From Novipirellula herctigrandis (GTDB taxonomy: Bacteria > Planctomycetota > Planctomycetia > Pirellulales > Pirellulaceae): a stretch of DNA of 64,000 bases. Location of the stretch: NCBI GenBank assembly GCA_007859835.1, contig SJPJ01000001.1:675440-739439 (forward strand). Reading direction: 5' to 3'. Each line of letters begins with the position of its first letter. The first letter of the stretch is position 1. Positions 26,591-36,101 of this stretch are shown here, piece after piece. The position numbers and the translations under genes were made by a program. The notes beneath the pieces are model-generated. The model saw nothing but the letters and a program-made list of their open reading frames with translations, made no database searches and was not told the DNA's origin.

Positions 26591-27430
26591 CTAAGCTTCT
26601 TTGGACGATTCTTCGGACGCTTCTTCGGGTGGTTGGAATTGGTGGCCTCGCCGGGGACCATTCTCGGTCAGCGTCAAGATTTCGGGACCGTTTTCGGTCA
26701 TCATCACGGAATGTTCAAATTGGGCCGACGGCCGACCATCTTTGGTTCGTACCGTCCATCCGTCTTTTTTGTCACATCGAGTGTAACGCGAACCAGCATT
26801 TATCATCGGTTCCACCGTAAAACACATTCCCGGGTAAAGCCGATCGGCCCGCGCTTGGCGGTTCGGGAAGTGGGGAATCGACGGATCGAGGTGAAATTGT
26901 TTCCCCAATCCGTGTCCAACGTATTCACGGACCACCGAGAATCCACGTCGTTGGGCCTCAGGAACAATTACCTCGCCAATAGTCGAAACCTTACAGCCCG
27001 GCTCGAGCGCGTCGATTGCCATAAACATGGTGTCAAATGCGCACTGAGTCACCAAGCGTTTTTCTTCCGAGACTTTGCCAATCAAAAACGTTTCACTTTG
27101 GTCGCCGTGCCATCCGTCAACGATCGTGGTGATGTCGATATTGACGATGTCACCCGACTTCAATTCGTAGTCGTCAGGAATCCCATGGCAAATCACTTCG
27201 TTAACGCTTGTGCAACAGCTCTTGGGGAAGTTCTGGTACCCCAAAGTCGCAGCTTTATGGCCATGATCCGCAGTCCACTGAACCACCAACTCATCGATTT
27301 GGCAGGTTTTCGTTCCCTCCACCACATATGGACGCAGAAAATCCATCAACTGCGCGTTCACACGCCCAGCTCGTCGCATCGATTCCTGTTGGGCCTCAGT
27401 CAAGATCAACTTCTTTTGCTTCTTCAGCAT
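26591..27430 (-). CDS. map: Type I methionine aminopeptidase
   Basis: The 279-residue enzyme removes the initiator methionine from new proteins. The metal ligands are all present: Asp99 (NIDIT), Asp110 (WHGDQSETF), His173 (VGHGLG), Glu207 (TVEPMI) and Glu239 (QFEHSV). The substrate-contacting His82 in CHGIP is also present. The N-terminus (about 10 residues, LKKQKKLIL) is slightly basic, and the C-terminus has an acidic tail rich in Glu and Ser. The start is supported by GAGAG about 10 bases upstream. It is on the same strand as the response regulator but separated from it by a repeat-bearing gap. Confidence 0.96.
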   Translation of the reverse strand: MLKKQKKLILTEAQQESMRRAGRVNAQLMDFLRPYVVEGTKTCQIDELVVQWTADHGHKAATLGYQNFPKSCCTSVNEVICHGIPDDYELKSGDIVNIDITTIVDGWHGDQSETFLIGKVSEEKRLVTQCAFDTMFMAIDALEPGCKVSTIGEVIVPEAQRRGFSVVREYVGHGLGKQFHLDPSIPHFPNRQARADRLYPGMCFTVEPMINAGSRYTRCDKKDGWTVRTKDGRPSAQFEHSVMMTENGPEILTLTENGPRRGHQFQPPEEASEESSKEA

Positions 27431-27483
27431 TCAACGGCTCTCACTAAATTTCCATACCAACGGTTTCAGTATCCCCCCAATTC

Positions 27484-27551
27484 GGGACAGCGCCACTTTT
27501 GGGACGGCACCACTGTTGGGCCAGCACCACTTTTGGGACAGCGCCACTATT
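27484..27551. repeat. Four 17-bp tandem repeats
   Basis: The units are GGGACAGCGCCACTTTT (27484-27500), GGGACGGCACCACTGTT (27501-27517), GGGCCAGCACCACTTTT (27518-27534) and GGGACAGCGCCACTATT (27535-27551). They lie upstream of map, and the 17-bp period is the same as in the array before the sulfatase. Confidence 0.95.
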
Positions 27552-27713
27552 GGGATCACTACGCTCACCTGGACGTCGAAAACGTGACTCAAACACGATC
27601 CTGCTGACCGCCGGGACAATGAGTCAACCAATGACGACAAATCCGTTTTATTGTAGCCTTGTTGGGCTACGAAACACTGAATCATACCAGAGAACTTCGA
27701 CCTGAAAAAGCGT

Positions 27714-28613
27714 TTATTTGGAACCGGTATGTTTGATCATGGTAATCTCATTCCCTTTGTCGTTGAAACGGACTTCGTCCATGAAAGAATGGATTAAAAC
27801 CAACCCTCGGCCGCCATCGATATCCAAGGATTGGGGGTGATCGGTGGTCGGCATTTTTGTCGTATCAAAGCCATCGCCGTCATCACGAATGATGAACTCA
27901 AGGCGTTGCAGCCCTAGGTTCGCTCGGAAATGAATTTTCCGGTCCTTGTATGGCGATAGTTTCGCTCGGCTTTGGGCCAACGACGGCTCGCCTTCGACAT
28001 AGATCTCTTCATCGTCGACAACCTGTTCTCGCGACATGCTGAGGTTGCCATGATAGAGTGCATTGAGCAACGCCTGTTGGACCGACATCCCGATCCGTGC
28101 GCGAACGATGTCGTCGCACAATTGAAGTCCACCGGCGACCTGTTGCATCAAATTCACTAATGGCCCAATTAACGAAGGCTCGTTCGGCAGCGTGAATTGG
28201 TATTCGTTGTAATCGAGATTCTCGATCAAGTTCCGATAACTCATATCGGTTGCCATCAACTCCAACACATGATCGATTGAATCGAGCAGCGACTCATCGA
28301 CTTGCGTTTTCGGCAAGTAGCAAGCGGCACCTTCCTTGAGCGCTTGGGATGCAAGATCCTCGCTACCATAGCCGGTGATCAGGATCACGGGCACCTGAGA
28401 ACTCTGATTTCGCAATGTTCGCACCAACTGCAAACCATCGACATTGGGCATTTGCATATCGGTGACGACGATGTCGGGCATTTCCTTTTCGATCATCTCC
28501 AAGGCAATGGCACCATCTGAAGCAACTTGAACTTCGTGTGCGTCTTCTTCAAGCAATGCCCGAAGCATCACAACTTGAGTAGGACTATCTTCGGCCAACA
28601 ATACCCGCGCCAT
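27714..28613 (-). CDS. Receiver domain fused to an anti-sigma-type (RsbW-like) ATPase domain
   Basis: The start at 28613 has a strong GGAGAG binding site. Residues 1-125 form a receiver domain with acidic residues Glu8/Asp9, phospho-acceptor Asp52 (IVVTDMQMPNVDG) and a KTQ loop near 100. After a linker, residues 150-295 resemble the GHKL ATPase of RsbW/SpoIIAB-type serine kinases: QQALLNALYHGNL (N box), RDDGDGFD (G1) and GGRGLVLIHSFMDEV (G2). Phosphorylation probably switches partner binding or kinase activity in a partner-switching network. The large hybrid kinase 90 bp upstream on the same strand is its likely phosphodonor. Confidence 0.92.
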   Translation of the reverse strand: MARVLLAEDSPTQVVMLRALLEEDAHEVQVASDGAIALEMIEKEMPDIVVTDMQMPNVDGLQLVRTLRNQSSQVPVILITGYGSEDLASQALKEGAACYLPKTQVDESLLDSIDHVLELMATDMSYRNLIENLDYNEYQFTLPNEPSLIGPLVNLMQQVAGGLQLCDDIVRARIGMSVQQALLNALYHGNLSMSREQVVDDEEIYVEGEPSLAQSRAKLSPYKDRKIHFRANLGLQRLEFIIRDDGDGFDTTKMPTTDHPQSLDIDGGRGLVLIHSFMDEVRFNDKGNEITMIKHTGSK

Positions 28614-28703
28614 GATGTTCTCTCCTTCCAGGTATAAGAAACAGATGCGATTGCGATACCCCCATCATAGTGCGATGTTACCCCGCACGAAAGCGAGCTA
28701 CGG

Positions 28704-31700
28704 CTATTGTTGAAGAAACGCCTGGGTCTCTTTTAGCGTTCGCGCGACAGCAACTTCTAGATTTCGAAAACTGGTTTGAGCGTTCTCAAACTTATCCGCG
28801 TTGCTGTTTCGCTCGAATTCCGCACCGATGTCGGCCACTTGGCATGCCCCAACTGCCAAAGCAGCTCCCTTCAACGTGTGCAATGCGGTACGCAGTGACA
28901 CACCCTCTTGGCTTTCAATTGCGGCTTGGATGGCCTTCATAAGCGGCCCACATTCCTCCGAAAAAGCTCTAAATAGCTCCGCCGTCAGCGATTGATTATC
29001 GCCAACCGATCGACGAAGTTTTTCCCAGTCGATCATGCCGGTATTAGCCTGTCCCGTCTTTTCGGCCGGTTCCGCCGACTTGGCTAATTCGAGTGTTTCG
29101 GGTACTTCGGGTGCTTCGGGTGCTTCGGGTGCTTCGGGTGCTTCGAGCAATTTGAGTGTTTCACTTTGCCCGCCGCCTTGCTCTGAATTGGCTTCATCCT
29201 CCGACTGCACTTTGTCCCTGATTGTGTTCTCCTGCCCACCTGAATTTAGCACCTGTTTCAGCTTTTCGAACAACGTGGCAACTCGAATTGGTTTTGGCAC
29301 GTATTCGTCCATCCCCGCTTCTAAACACTCCTCTCGATCCCCTTTCATTGCATGCGCCGTCATCGCGATGATTGGAATACGTTTCCCGGTCCCTTTCTCT
29401 AATTCACGAATCGCACGCGTTGCAGCCATTCCGTCTAGCTCGGGCATTTGCACATCCATCAACACGGCATCAAACGCCCCCTCCGTGATGGCCTTGATCG
29501 CTTCGTTTCCGTTGTTCGCAATCGTTACTCGATGACCATGCTTTCTCAAAACCCCCAAAGCCAACTTTTGATTAACGACGTTATCTTCGGCAAGCAAAAT
29601 ATTCAGACGTTCGATTCCAAAACTCGGGACCTCACGATGCAGGGGTTCATCCTCTGAACCGTTTACTCCGAGCGCGCGAACGACGGAATCGAACAATTCC
29701 GATTGTTTGACAGGTTTCATCAGGCGATCGGCAATCTTCAATTCGTCTCGCCTTTTCTTGTCGCCCGGACGCCCTCCGGAAGTGAGCATGATGATAGGCA
29801 TTTCGGATGCCTTTGGATTCGTTCGCACGCGTTCGGCAAAATCGAAACCGTCGAGTTCGGGCATGTTGACGTCCGCAATCGTCAACCCAAAAGGTGATTC
29901 GCTATCGAACGCCGTTTTCAGACACGTCAACGCCTCCTCGGTGCCACTAGCAAGCGTCGGAACCATTCCCCAATTGCCAAGCATTTCATGCAAAATCAAA
30001 CGATTCGTTTCATTGTCGTCGACGACCAACACACGGGTGCCACCGACCACGACAGTCCCACGCAACGCATTGGTCTCGACGTTTTCGGGAGCGAGATCCA
30101 ACACAACCGTAAAAAAGAAACGACTGCCGATTCCCGGAGTGCTTTCGACCCAAATCGTCCCACCCATCATCTCGACTAGCCGAGATGAAATGGCTAGCCC
30201 CAACCCCGTGCCGCCGAAGCGACGGGTCGTCGACGAATCCGCTTGCTCGAATTCATTGAAGACGGTTTTACATTTTTCAGGTGAAATCCCAATCCCCGTG
30301 TCACGAACACACAACACCAATTCCAGAGTTGATTCGGACTGTTTTTCTAGCTCCACGTCGACAACCACCTCACCCTGCTCGGTAAACTTGATCGCGTTGC
30401 CAACTAAGTTAATCATTACTTGCCGAAGTCGTCCGGGATCGCCAACCACATAGTCGGGAATCTCCGGTGCCACGCGGAACGCCAATTCCAATCCCTTGGC
30501 GTGCGCCCGGACACCCAACGTCTTCATCGTATCGCCAAGGTTCTCACGCAAATCAAAGGGGATGGAATCGATATCCATCATGCCCGCTTCAATCTTGGAA
30601 AAGTCCAAAACATCATTGATGATCGACATCAACGCATCGCCTGATTCTTGAACCATCTTCAAGTAATTTCGCTGCGAGCCGTCCAACTTCGTATCGAGAA
30701 GCAATTCGGTCATGCCTATGATTGCATTCATCGGGGTGCGAATCTCGTGACTCATATTTGCTAGAAAGTCACTCTTGGCACGATTGGCGGCATCGGCGGT
30801 ATTCTTTGCGGCAATCAATTCTTCCGAGGCAATCTTTCGCAGCGTGATATCGCGTCCAATCCCAACAATACCAATGACTTCGCCATCTGCGTTTCGTAGT
30901 GGCACCTTGGTAGTCAGCAACCATAGAGGGCTGCCGTCCGCACGCCGAGACGATTCTTCTTGGTCAAAAAGCGCCTCGCCAGAGCGGACAACGATTTGAT
31001 CATCCGCGACGAAATTACACGCTAGCTCAGGAGGGTTGAAGTCGTAATCGGTTTTGTTAACCAACTGGTCGACCGATTCGAGTCCAAGCAACTTCAAAAT
31101 GGCACTATTGCCGGTGACGTAACGTCCGTAGCGATCTTTGACATAGATCAAATCAGGAATGTTGTTGGTGATCGTTTTCAGCAAATCACGCTCGCGTTCC
31201 AATTCCAATTCGGCGCGGATTTGCTTGGTTACATCACGCGAAATACCGAACGTGCCGATCACTTCGCCGGATCGGTCACGCAGTGGCAACTTCGTGGTCG
31301 AAACCCAAGTGTCCTCGCGATCAGGCCACGTCTCCTGCTCGACCTTGCCAATCATCGGTTCGCCCGTTTCCATAATGCGCCGTTCATCAGCGAGCGCATT
31401 TTGGGCATGTTCAAGCCCAAAGAAATCCGAGTCCTTCATGCCGATGACTTCCGCTGGGTCATCCAAGTCAAACAACCGAGCATGGGCACGGCTAACACGA
31501 AGGAACCGACTTTGTTTATCTTTGAAGTAAACCGCATCGGGCACATTGTCGAGCAATGTGTCCATCAGAAACTGTGATTGTTCAAGCTCAAATTGATTTT
31601 GTTTGGACTCCGTTACGTCCCAAAATACAGCTTGCAGACCTGTTAAATTCTCGTCTTCATCGAACGTGGGAAGTTTGAGCACTTCCACGTACGACCGTTT

Positions 31701-31994
31701 GCCATCCGCGCGTTGGTGCGCTTCGATGACATGCTCGGGTTTGCCACTCTGCATCACCGCTTGGTCGTTCTCGGAATAGACTTTTGCCAAATCCGCCGGA
31801 AACAGATCGAAGTCAGTCTTGCCAACAATCTCTTTGCGCGTGACACGCATTGAAGCGCAAAATTGTTCGTTGGCATGAACGATTCGTCCACTACGATCCT
31901 TACACACCACACAAACGCTAACCTGCTCCCGCATGCGTTGAAGTTCACTCAACGCTCCACGGGGATGGTCTTTTTCATTTTCCGGTGAATTCAT
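28704..31994 (-). CDS. Hybrid sensor histidine kinase: 3 PAS - HisKA - HATPase - 2 receivers - Hpt
   Basis: This 1096-residue protein shows no transmembrane segment and is probably cytoplasmic. Three PAS domains lie at about 20-130, 140-260 and 270-390. The phospho-accepting His416 is in [13 protein letters not shown], and the ATPase has [19 protein letters not shown] and FGGTGLGL. The first receiver has Asp708 ([11 protein letters not shown]) and the second Asp847 ([11 protein letters not shown]). A Glu-Ala-Pro repeat linker (about 951-963) precedes an Hpt domain with His1039 (LHTLKGAA). This is a complete His-Asp-His-Asp relay in one chain, BarA-like. The downstream receiver-ATPase protein is a likely output. 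The signal is unknown. Confidence 0.96.
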   Translation of the reverse strand: MNSPENEKDHPRGALSELQRMREQVSVCVVCKDRSGRIVHANEQFCASMRVTRKEIVGKTDFDLFPADLAKVYSENDQAVMQSGKPEHVIEAHQRADGKRSYVEVLKLPTFDEDENLTGLQAVFWDVTESKQNQFELEQSQFLMDTLLDNVPDAVYFKDKQSRFLRVSRAHARLFDLDDPAEVIGMKDSDFFGLEHAQNALADERRIMETGEPMIGKVEQETWPDREDTWVSTTKLPLRDRSGEVIGTFGISRDVTKQIRAELELERERDLLKTITNNIPDLIYVKDRYGRYVTGNSAILKLLGLESVDQLVNKTDYDFNPPELACNFVADDQIVVRSGEALFDQEESSRRADGSPLWLLTTKVPLRNADGEVIGIVGIGRDITLRKIASEELIAAKNTADAANRAKSDFLANMSHEIRTPMNAIIGMTELLLDTKLDGSQRNYLKMVQESGDALMSIINDVLDFSKIEAGMMDIDSIPFDLRENLGDTMKTLGVRAHAKGLELAFRVAPEIPDYVVGDPGRLRQVMINLVGNAIKFTEQGEVVVDVELEKQSESTLELVLCVRDTGIGISPEKCKTVFNEFEQADSSTTRRFGGTGLGLAISSRLVEMMGGTIWVESTPGIGSRFFFTVVLDLAPENVETNALRGTVVVGGTRVLVVDDNETNRLILHEMLGNWGMVPTLASGTEEALTCLKTAFDSESPFGLTIADVNMPELDGFDFAERVRTNPKASEMPIIMLTSGGRPGDKKRRDELKIADRLMKPVKQSELFDSVVRALGVNGSEDEPLHREVPSFGIERLNILLAEDNVVNQKLALGVLRKHGHRVTIANNGNEAIKAITEGAFDAVLMDVQMPELDGMAATRAIRELEKGTGKRIPIIAMTAHAMKGDREECLEAGMDEYVPKPIRVATLFEKLKQVLNSGGQENTIRDKVQSEDEANSEQGGGQSETLKLLEAPEAPEAPEAPEVPETLELAKSAEPAEKTGQANTGMIDWEKLRRSVGDNQSLTAELFRAFSEECGPLMKAIQAAIESQEGVSLRTALHTLKGAALAVGACQVADIGAEFERNSNADKFENAQTSFRNLEVAVARTLKETQAFLQQ
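29101..29145. repeat. Five 9-bp tandem repeats coding an EAP linker in the hybrid kinase
   Basis: GGTACTTCG is followed by four GGTGCTTCG units (29101-29145). In the kinase frame this encodes repeated Glu-Ala-Pro between the second receiver and the Hpt domain. Confidence 0.95.
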
Positions 31995-32083
31995 ACGCGC
32001 AACGCCTCGTTTCGAAGGGATTAACAGCGTATTCTAACTGCTTCGCTGGGACCACGCATACGAATTTCTTTGCGCAAACCAAC

Positions 32084-33250
32084 ATGATTTATTTTGACAA
32101 CCATGCAACCACACCCTGTGATCGACGAGTCGTCGAAGCGATGTTGCCGTGGTTTTCGGACCAGTATGGCAATCCCCACAGTGATTCGCATGAAATGGGT
32201 CGATTGGCCGCCGAAGCGATCGATCAATCGATCGCAACGATGGCGTTGGCCATCGGCGTTGCACCCGAATCGGTGGTGATCACCAGTGGTGCGACCGAGA
32301 GCAACAATTTGGCAATCCGTGGATTTTGCCAGCACCCTCGTCAAAAAAAACGGCATTTCGTGACCGTAGCGACGGAGCACCCAGCTGTGTTGGACCTTGC
32401 GACCGAAATGGAGCGTGACGGTTTTCGAGTCTCGCGGATTCCGCCGTACAGCATCAACCACCCTCGGGCCGGATGTGTCGACATGGACAAACTTGCCGAC
32501 GCGATCGACGACGACACGGCGTTGGTCTCGGTGATGTGGGCAAACAACGAAGTTGGCTCGATTGCTCCGATGCAAGAGATTGCTGAGCTGTGTCACAAAA
32601 AAGGGACAATCTTGCATTGTGACGCGACCCAGGCAGTTGGTCGAATTCCGATCGATATCCGTGGCACCGATATCGACCTACTCTCCGCATCGGCGCACAA
32701 GTTCTACGGCCCCAAGGGAATTGGTTTCTTGGTCGTCGGTGGTGGCAATCGACGCGTCCGCATCAAACCGCAAATTATTGGTGGTGGACAACAACACGGA
32801 CGACGCAGCGGAACGATGAATCCTGCAGCGATCGTCGCGATGTCAACTGCCATCGCAATCGCAGCGCAAGAGATGACGACAACGACGGCCCGCGTCCAAT
32901 CCCTACGCGACAAATTATGGAAGGGTGTTACATCACAAATCCCAGGCATCCTCCTGAACGGCCCCAATTTATCACTACCAGATCGTTTGCCAGGTAACCT
33001 GAACATCACAATGGAAGCGATCGAAGGAGAATCGTGGATGGCCGCCACACCCGACGTCGCCTTTAGCAGCGGATCCGCGTGCAGTAGCGTCGATCCGCGG
33101 GCCAGCCACGTGTTGATGGGAATGGGACGCAGCGAATCGGAGGCTCGACGAAGCGTTCGTTTCGGAATAGGCAAATTCAATACCGAAAACGAAATTGATA
33201 ACGCCGTCAAGCTCTTGGTGCGAGCGTATGAGAAATTAACAGACACTTAG
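32084..33250 (+). CDS. Cysteine desulfurase (NifS/IscS family)
   Basis: The frame is open from 31985, inside the divergent kinase gene, but the conserved start MIYFDNHATTP fits the ATG at 32084 (388 residues). The PLP lysine is Lys206 in SASAHKFYGPKG. HCDATQAVG holds the cofactor aspartate. The catalytic cysteine is Cys333 in SSGSACSS, in the long-loop group-I arrangement. The enzyme takes sulfur from cysteine to form a persulfide for Fe-S clusters and thio-modified tRNA. An A-type Fe-S carrier is encoded at 50510-50842, but no scaffold gene lies next to this one. Confidence 0.94.
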   Translation: MIYFDNHATTPCDRRVVEAMLPWFSDQYGNPHSDSHEMGRLAAEAIDQSIATMALAIGVAPESVVITSGATESNNLAIRGFCQHPRQKKRHFVTVATEHPAVLDLATEMERDGFRVSRIPPYSINHPRAGCVDMDKLADAIDDDTALVSVMWANNEVGSIAPMQEIAELCHKKGTILHCDATQAVGRIPIDIRGTDIDLLSASAHKFYGPKGIGFLVVGGGNRRVRIKPQIIGGGQQHGRRSGTMNPAAIVAMSTAIAIAAQEMTTTTARVQSLRDKLWKGVTSQIPGILLNGPNLSLPDRLPGNLNITMEAIEGESWMAATPDVAFSSGSACSSVDPRASHVLMGMGRSESEARRSVRFGIGKFNTENEIDNAVKLLVRAYEKLTDT

Positions 33251-33373
33251 CAACAATATTCAAAGCGTCTGCTTGGAATCCTGGATTCAATCACCGACGG
33301 AACCTCATGACAACGAACAGCATCGGCGGACTACTTCAAGAGTTAGCCGACGGTGTTGTTTTTCTGTTTGGCA

Positions 33374-35158
33374 CTAACTACCAAATGGATCACTACCGCC
33401 GCCGAACGGGTCGGCTCCGCTACCAAACGGGTCCGCATCTCCACCAAATGGGTCGGCTCCGCTATCGGGTGTAAAGTCTTCCTGCACTTCCACCTCCTTT
33501 TCGGGTTTGGCTTCGACGAGCTCAGCTTCCAATTCCATCAAGTCTTCTCCAAATCCTTTGCCGAGCGAGGGTAGTTCAGCGGAAGGACGATCGGGACGCA
33601 AGCACTGAACATGTCCGCTGCTGCCGACCAAATACAAGCGATCGGTGGCGATATTGCGAAGCACCTTTTGGGGACGCATTCCCGTGAGCGTTTCGATTCG
33701 TCGCCCCGTTTTTAAATCCCATACGCCGATCGAACTGGTTGTGGTGGTCGCATATATTTTACCATCGACGACACCGAACAAATGGTCCACGCCGGTCGCG
33801 ACGTCATCCCAAGTGAGAAGTCCCGTTTCGGTATCAAGCGAAAACAAATTCCCATAGGCGGACCGAATCAAAAGCTGGTTTCCCTCTACAACGGGCTCCT
33901 CAAAGAAAGGCTCGCCATACGGGCGGCTCCAGAGGACCTTTCCGCTTCGAGTTCCCTTAACGGCGTATACTTGGCCGGCTTCGGACCCAAAGAAAAAGCG
34001 ACGTCCACTGGCTGCTGCTAATCGGCCGCTGACAATCCCATCCGTCTTCAATCGGAACAACACCACCGGTTCGGCGCCGCCTGCTTCCATACAGTAGACA
34101 AATCCTTGGTCGGTTGCCCACGCCAAGCGAGTCGACCCTGGTGCAATGACAGGTAATTTCAGTGCGCGTCCAGCGACGGTTTCACGAAACGGGATTAAGG
34201 TTGGATCGACCAACGGATAGGCTTCGATACCATTTCGGATCGTCGCGAAAATCGTGTAGCCTTCACATTGCACAGCACCATACATCGGCGTGTTGGTCGT
34301 CGTGGTTTGGGTTACGATTTCGCCGTTGTTAACATCGAGTTCGATGACGTTGCCGCCATTGACGATCGTCGCATATTCCTCACCAACCCCCATACCAATG
34401 TAGCCAAACCGACGTTCACCAACGCGAACCATCCAAGACGGCTCGCCGGTTTCGGCGTCACGACAATCAACGGTACCATCATCGCTAAGTGTGTAGAGCA
34501 TGACGCGTGAAACGGTGCGATTTTCTATCCTCGCTTCAATGCCACGTCGTTTCAAACGTCGAATTTCGTTTCGGGCCAATCGCTCAGCTTCCTCTTTCCC
34601 AATCGGTTGACCAAAGGAATTGACTCGGTCGGTCGGAATCCGAAGCAAAACATCCAGTTCGGCTAGTGGTGATTGTGGTTTTGAATCCTGGTCCGCCGGG
34701 GTTTCCGATGCTTTGGCATCCGCTGATTCTTCGCCAGTATCTTCAGCGGTCTTAAGGCCCCGAACGACTTCGACATACTGACGCGGATTATTGATGTGGA
34801 CGTACAGTTGTTGTTCCACAATCGACTGGGCATTCAAAGGAACTTCGATTTGCCGCCGCCAAACCTCGACCAACCCCAAACGGGACGCTTGGGCGTTCGT
34901 AAAGAACTCCGCAGCACCGCTAGTCGTGGCAAACAAACCGGTCCACAATAAAGCAGCACCGACGATCACTGCCGGAAGCATCGCGGCCCGAAGCATCACT
35001 GCCCGAAGCATCGCGGCCCGAAGCATCACTGCCGGAAGCATCACTGCCGGAAGCATCGCGGCCCGCAGCATCGCGGCTGGTCGGATTCGGCTAGTCGATC
35101 GGTCGGCAACCCGAGTTTGGCCTGGGAAGTGATGAATGGGCTGACAGGTCAGTGACAT
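33374..35158 (-). CDS. Secreted PQQ-like beta-propeller protein with repeat-built signal peptide
   Basis: The frame is open to 35173; ATG 35158 is the first ATG, but seven further ATGs follow in register. The N-terminal hydrophobic segment is built from (M-L-R/P-A-A/V) units. It ends at VGAALLWTGLFATTSGAAEF, a plausible signal peptide end. The body (about 190-530) has repeating blades such as LYTLSDDGTVDCRDAETGEPSWMV, QVYAVKGTRSGKVLWSRP and GNLFSLDTETGLLTWDDV, typical of WD/PQQ-like propellers of the BamB type. The C-terminus has four DPFGG/S motifs at seven-residue spacing. It is probably periplasmic or membrane-attached; no ligand is known. Confidence 0.85.
   Translation of the reverse strand: MSLTCQPIHHFPGQTRVADRSTSRIRPAAMLRAAMLPAVMLPAVMLRAAMLRAVMLRAAMLPAVIVGAALLWTGLFATTSGAAEFFTNAQASRLGLVEVWRRQIEVPLNAQSIVEQQLYVHINNPRQYVEVVRGLKTAEDTGEESADAKASETPADQDSKPQSPLAELDVLLRIPTDRVNSFGQPIGKEEAERLARNEIRRLKRRGIEARIENRTVSRVMLYTLSDDGTVDCRDAETGEPSWMVRVGERRFGYIGMGVGEEYATIVNGGNVIELDVNNGEIVTQTTTTNTPMYGAVQCEGYTIFATIRNGIEAYPLVDPTLIPFRETVAGRALKLPVIAPGSTRLAWATDQGFVYCMEAGGAEPVVLFRLKTDGIVSGRLAAASGRRFFFGSEAGQVYAVKGTRSGKVLWSRPYGEPFFEEPVVEGNQLLIRSAYGNLFSLDTETGLLTWDDVATGVDHLFGVVDGKIYATTTTSSIGVWDLKTGRRIETLTGMRPQKVLRNIATDRLYLVGSSGHVQCLRPDRPSAELPSLGKGFGEDLMELEAELVEAKPEKEVEVQEDFTPDSGADPFGGDADPFGSGADPFGGGSDPFGS
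34966..35070. repeat. Seven 15-bp tandem repeats encoding the signal-peptide core
   Basis: There are seven 15-bp units alternating TCACTGCC(G/C)GAAGCA and TCGCGGCCCGAAGCA from 34966 to 35070. A degenerate eighth (35071-35085) shares only the first seven bases. On the minus strand each unit reads ATG-CTT-CSG-GCM-GYG, giving a Met every five residues. Confidence 0.97.
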
Positions 35159-35347
35159 ACGCACAGCGAACACCTGATAGGATGGATGCGAAAAGGGAAC
35201 GAGGTTTTTTCAAAACAGATGGCTCTCATTCTAATCAGCTGCAGAGTGAAAGGCGAACGCCGGAAAAAATCATCGCAGATGCCGGACGGACCACAGGGCC
35301 GGCTAGACCAATTCTAACGATTCATACCACCGCAAAAGGGAAAAACG

Positions 35348-35929
35348 ATGGCCAGCAAGCGAATATTGATGCTCGTGGGGGACTACGTCGAGGACTACGA
35401 GGCGATGGTGCCGAAGCAAATTTTGATGACTTTTGGGCACGAGGTCGTCGCTGTCTGCCCTGAAAAACGTGCTGGCGATACGGTCGCCACCGCGATTCAC
35501 GATTTCGATGGCGATCAAACCTATTCGGAAAAGCCCGGGCATCGGTTCGCAATCACGGGCGATTTCGAGTCCATCGACCCCGCCGATTTCGATGCATTGG
35601 TGATCCCGGGTGGCCGAGCGCCCGAGTATTTGCGGCTCAATCCACAAGTGCTTGATGTGGTGCGCCATTTCTTTACGACCAACAAACCGGTTGCGGCCGT
35701 TTGTCACGGGCCCCAAATTTTGGCAGCGGCCGGAGTGTTACAGGGACGACAATGCAGTTGCTACCCGGCCGTCAGTCCCGAAGTAACGCTAAGCGGCGGA
35801 GCCTACGTGAGCCCTGCCGACACGATGGACTCGGCCCATGTTGAGGGCAATTTGGTCACAGCCCCCGCCTGGCCGGCACATCCCGCTTGGATGCGGAAGT
35901 TCATCGACTTGCTTGACCGATCGGCATAA
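35348..35929 (+). CDS. DJ-1/PfpI-family protein
   Basis: This cytoplasmic protein has 193 residues with the flavodoxin-like DJ-1/PfpI fold. It opens [14 protein letters not shown], where the conserved acidic residue is near Glu15, and has [12 protein letters not shown] and the nucleophile elbow AVCHGPQIL (the cysteine followed by His). Such proteins act as glyoxalases/deglycases, chaperones or proteases depending on the subgroup; the CHG triad places it nearer the PfpI/YhbO side. The start at 35348 has AAGGG about ten bases upstream. It stands alone between divergent and convergent neighbours. Confidence 0.92.
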   Translation: MASKRILMLVGDYVEDYEAMVPKQILMTFGHEVVAVCPEKRAGDTVATAIHDFDGDQTYSEKPGHRFAITGDFESIDPADFDALVIPGGRAPEYLRLNPQVLDVVRHFFTTNKPVAAVCHGPQILAAAGVLQGRQCSCYPAVSPEVTLSGGAYVSPADTMDSAHVEGNLVTAPAWPAHPAWMRKFIDLLDRSA

Positions 35930-36000
35930 ACCCGGCTAGCCGCAATTGCTTCACGGCTGCTTTTCGAAAGTAGCCTCCCTCCGGACTTGCAGCAAAGTAG

Positions 36001-36060
36001 CCAAGCGTCACGAGGCCAAGCGTCGCGAGGCCAAGCGTCACGAGGCCAAGCGTCGCGCGG
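36001..36060. repeat. Four 15-bp tandem repeats after the DJ-1/PfpI gene
   Basis: CCAAGCGTCACGAGG and CCAAGCGTCGCGAGG alternate (36001-36015, 36016-36030, 36031-36045, 36046-36060), the last ending CGG. They lie between the convergent ends of the DJ-1-like gene and rpsA. Confidence 0.97.
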
Positions 36061-36061
36061 C

Positions 36062-36076
36062 TAAAAGCCTTCGGCT
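36062..36076 (-). terminator. Short hairpin with T-run after rpsA
   Basis: On the minus strand AGCC-GAA-GGCT is followed by TTTT, 26 bp beyond the S1 stop codon. A second small hairpin (GGGTT-GCA-AACCC) lies just before it. The stems are short, so termination is possible but not certain. Confidence 0.4.
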
Positions 36077-36101
36077 ATCGACTGATTTCGGGTTTGCAAC
36101 C

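Noticed and set aside
33307-33460. Short plus-strand open frame beginning MTTNSIGGLLQELADG
   Set aside because: It runs antisense into the DPFGG repeat end of the propeller gene and has no support beyond a weak binding site.
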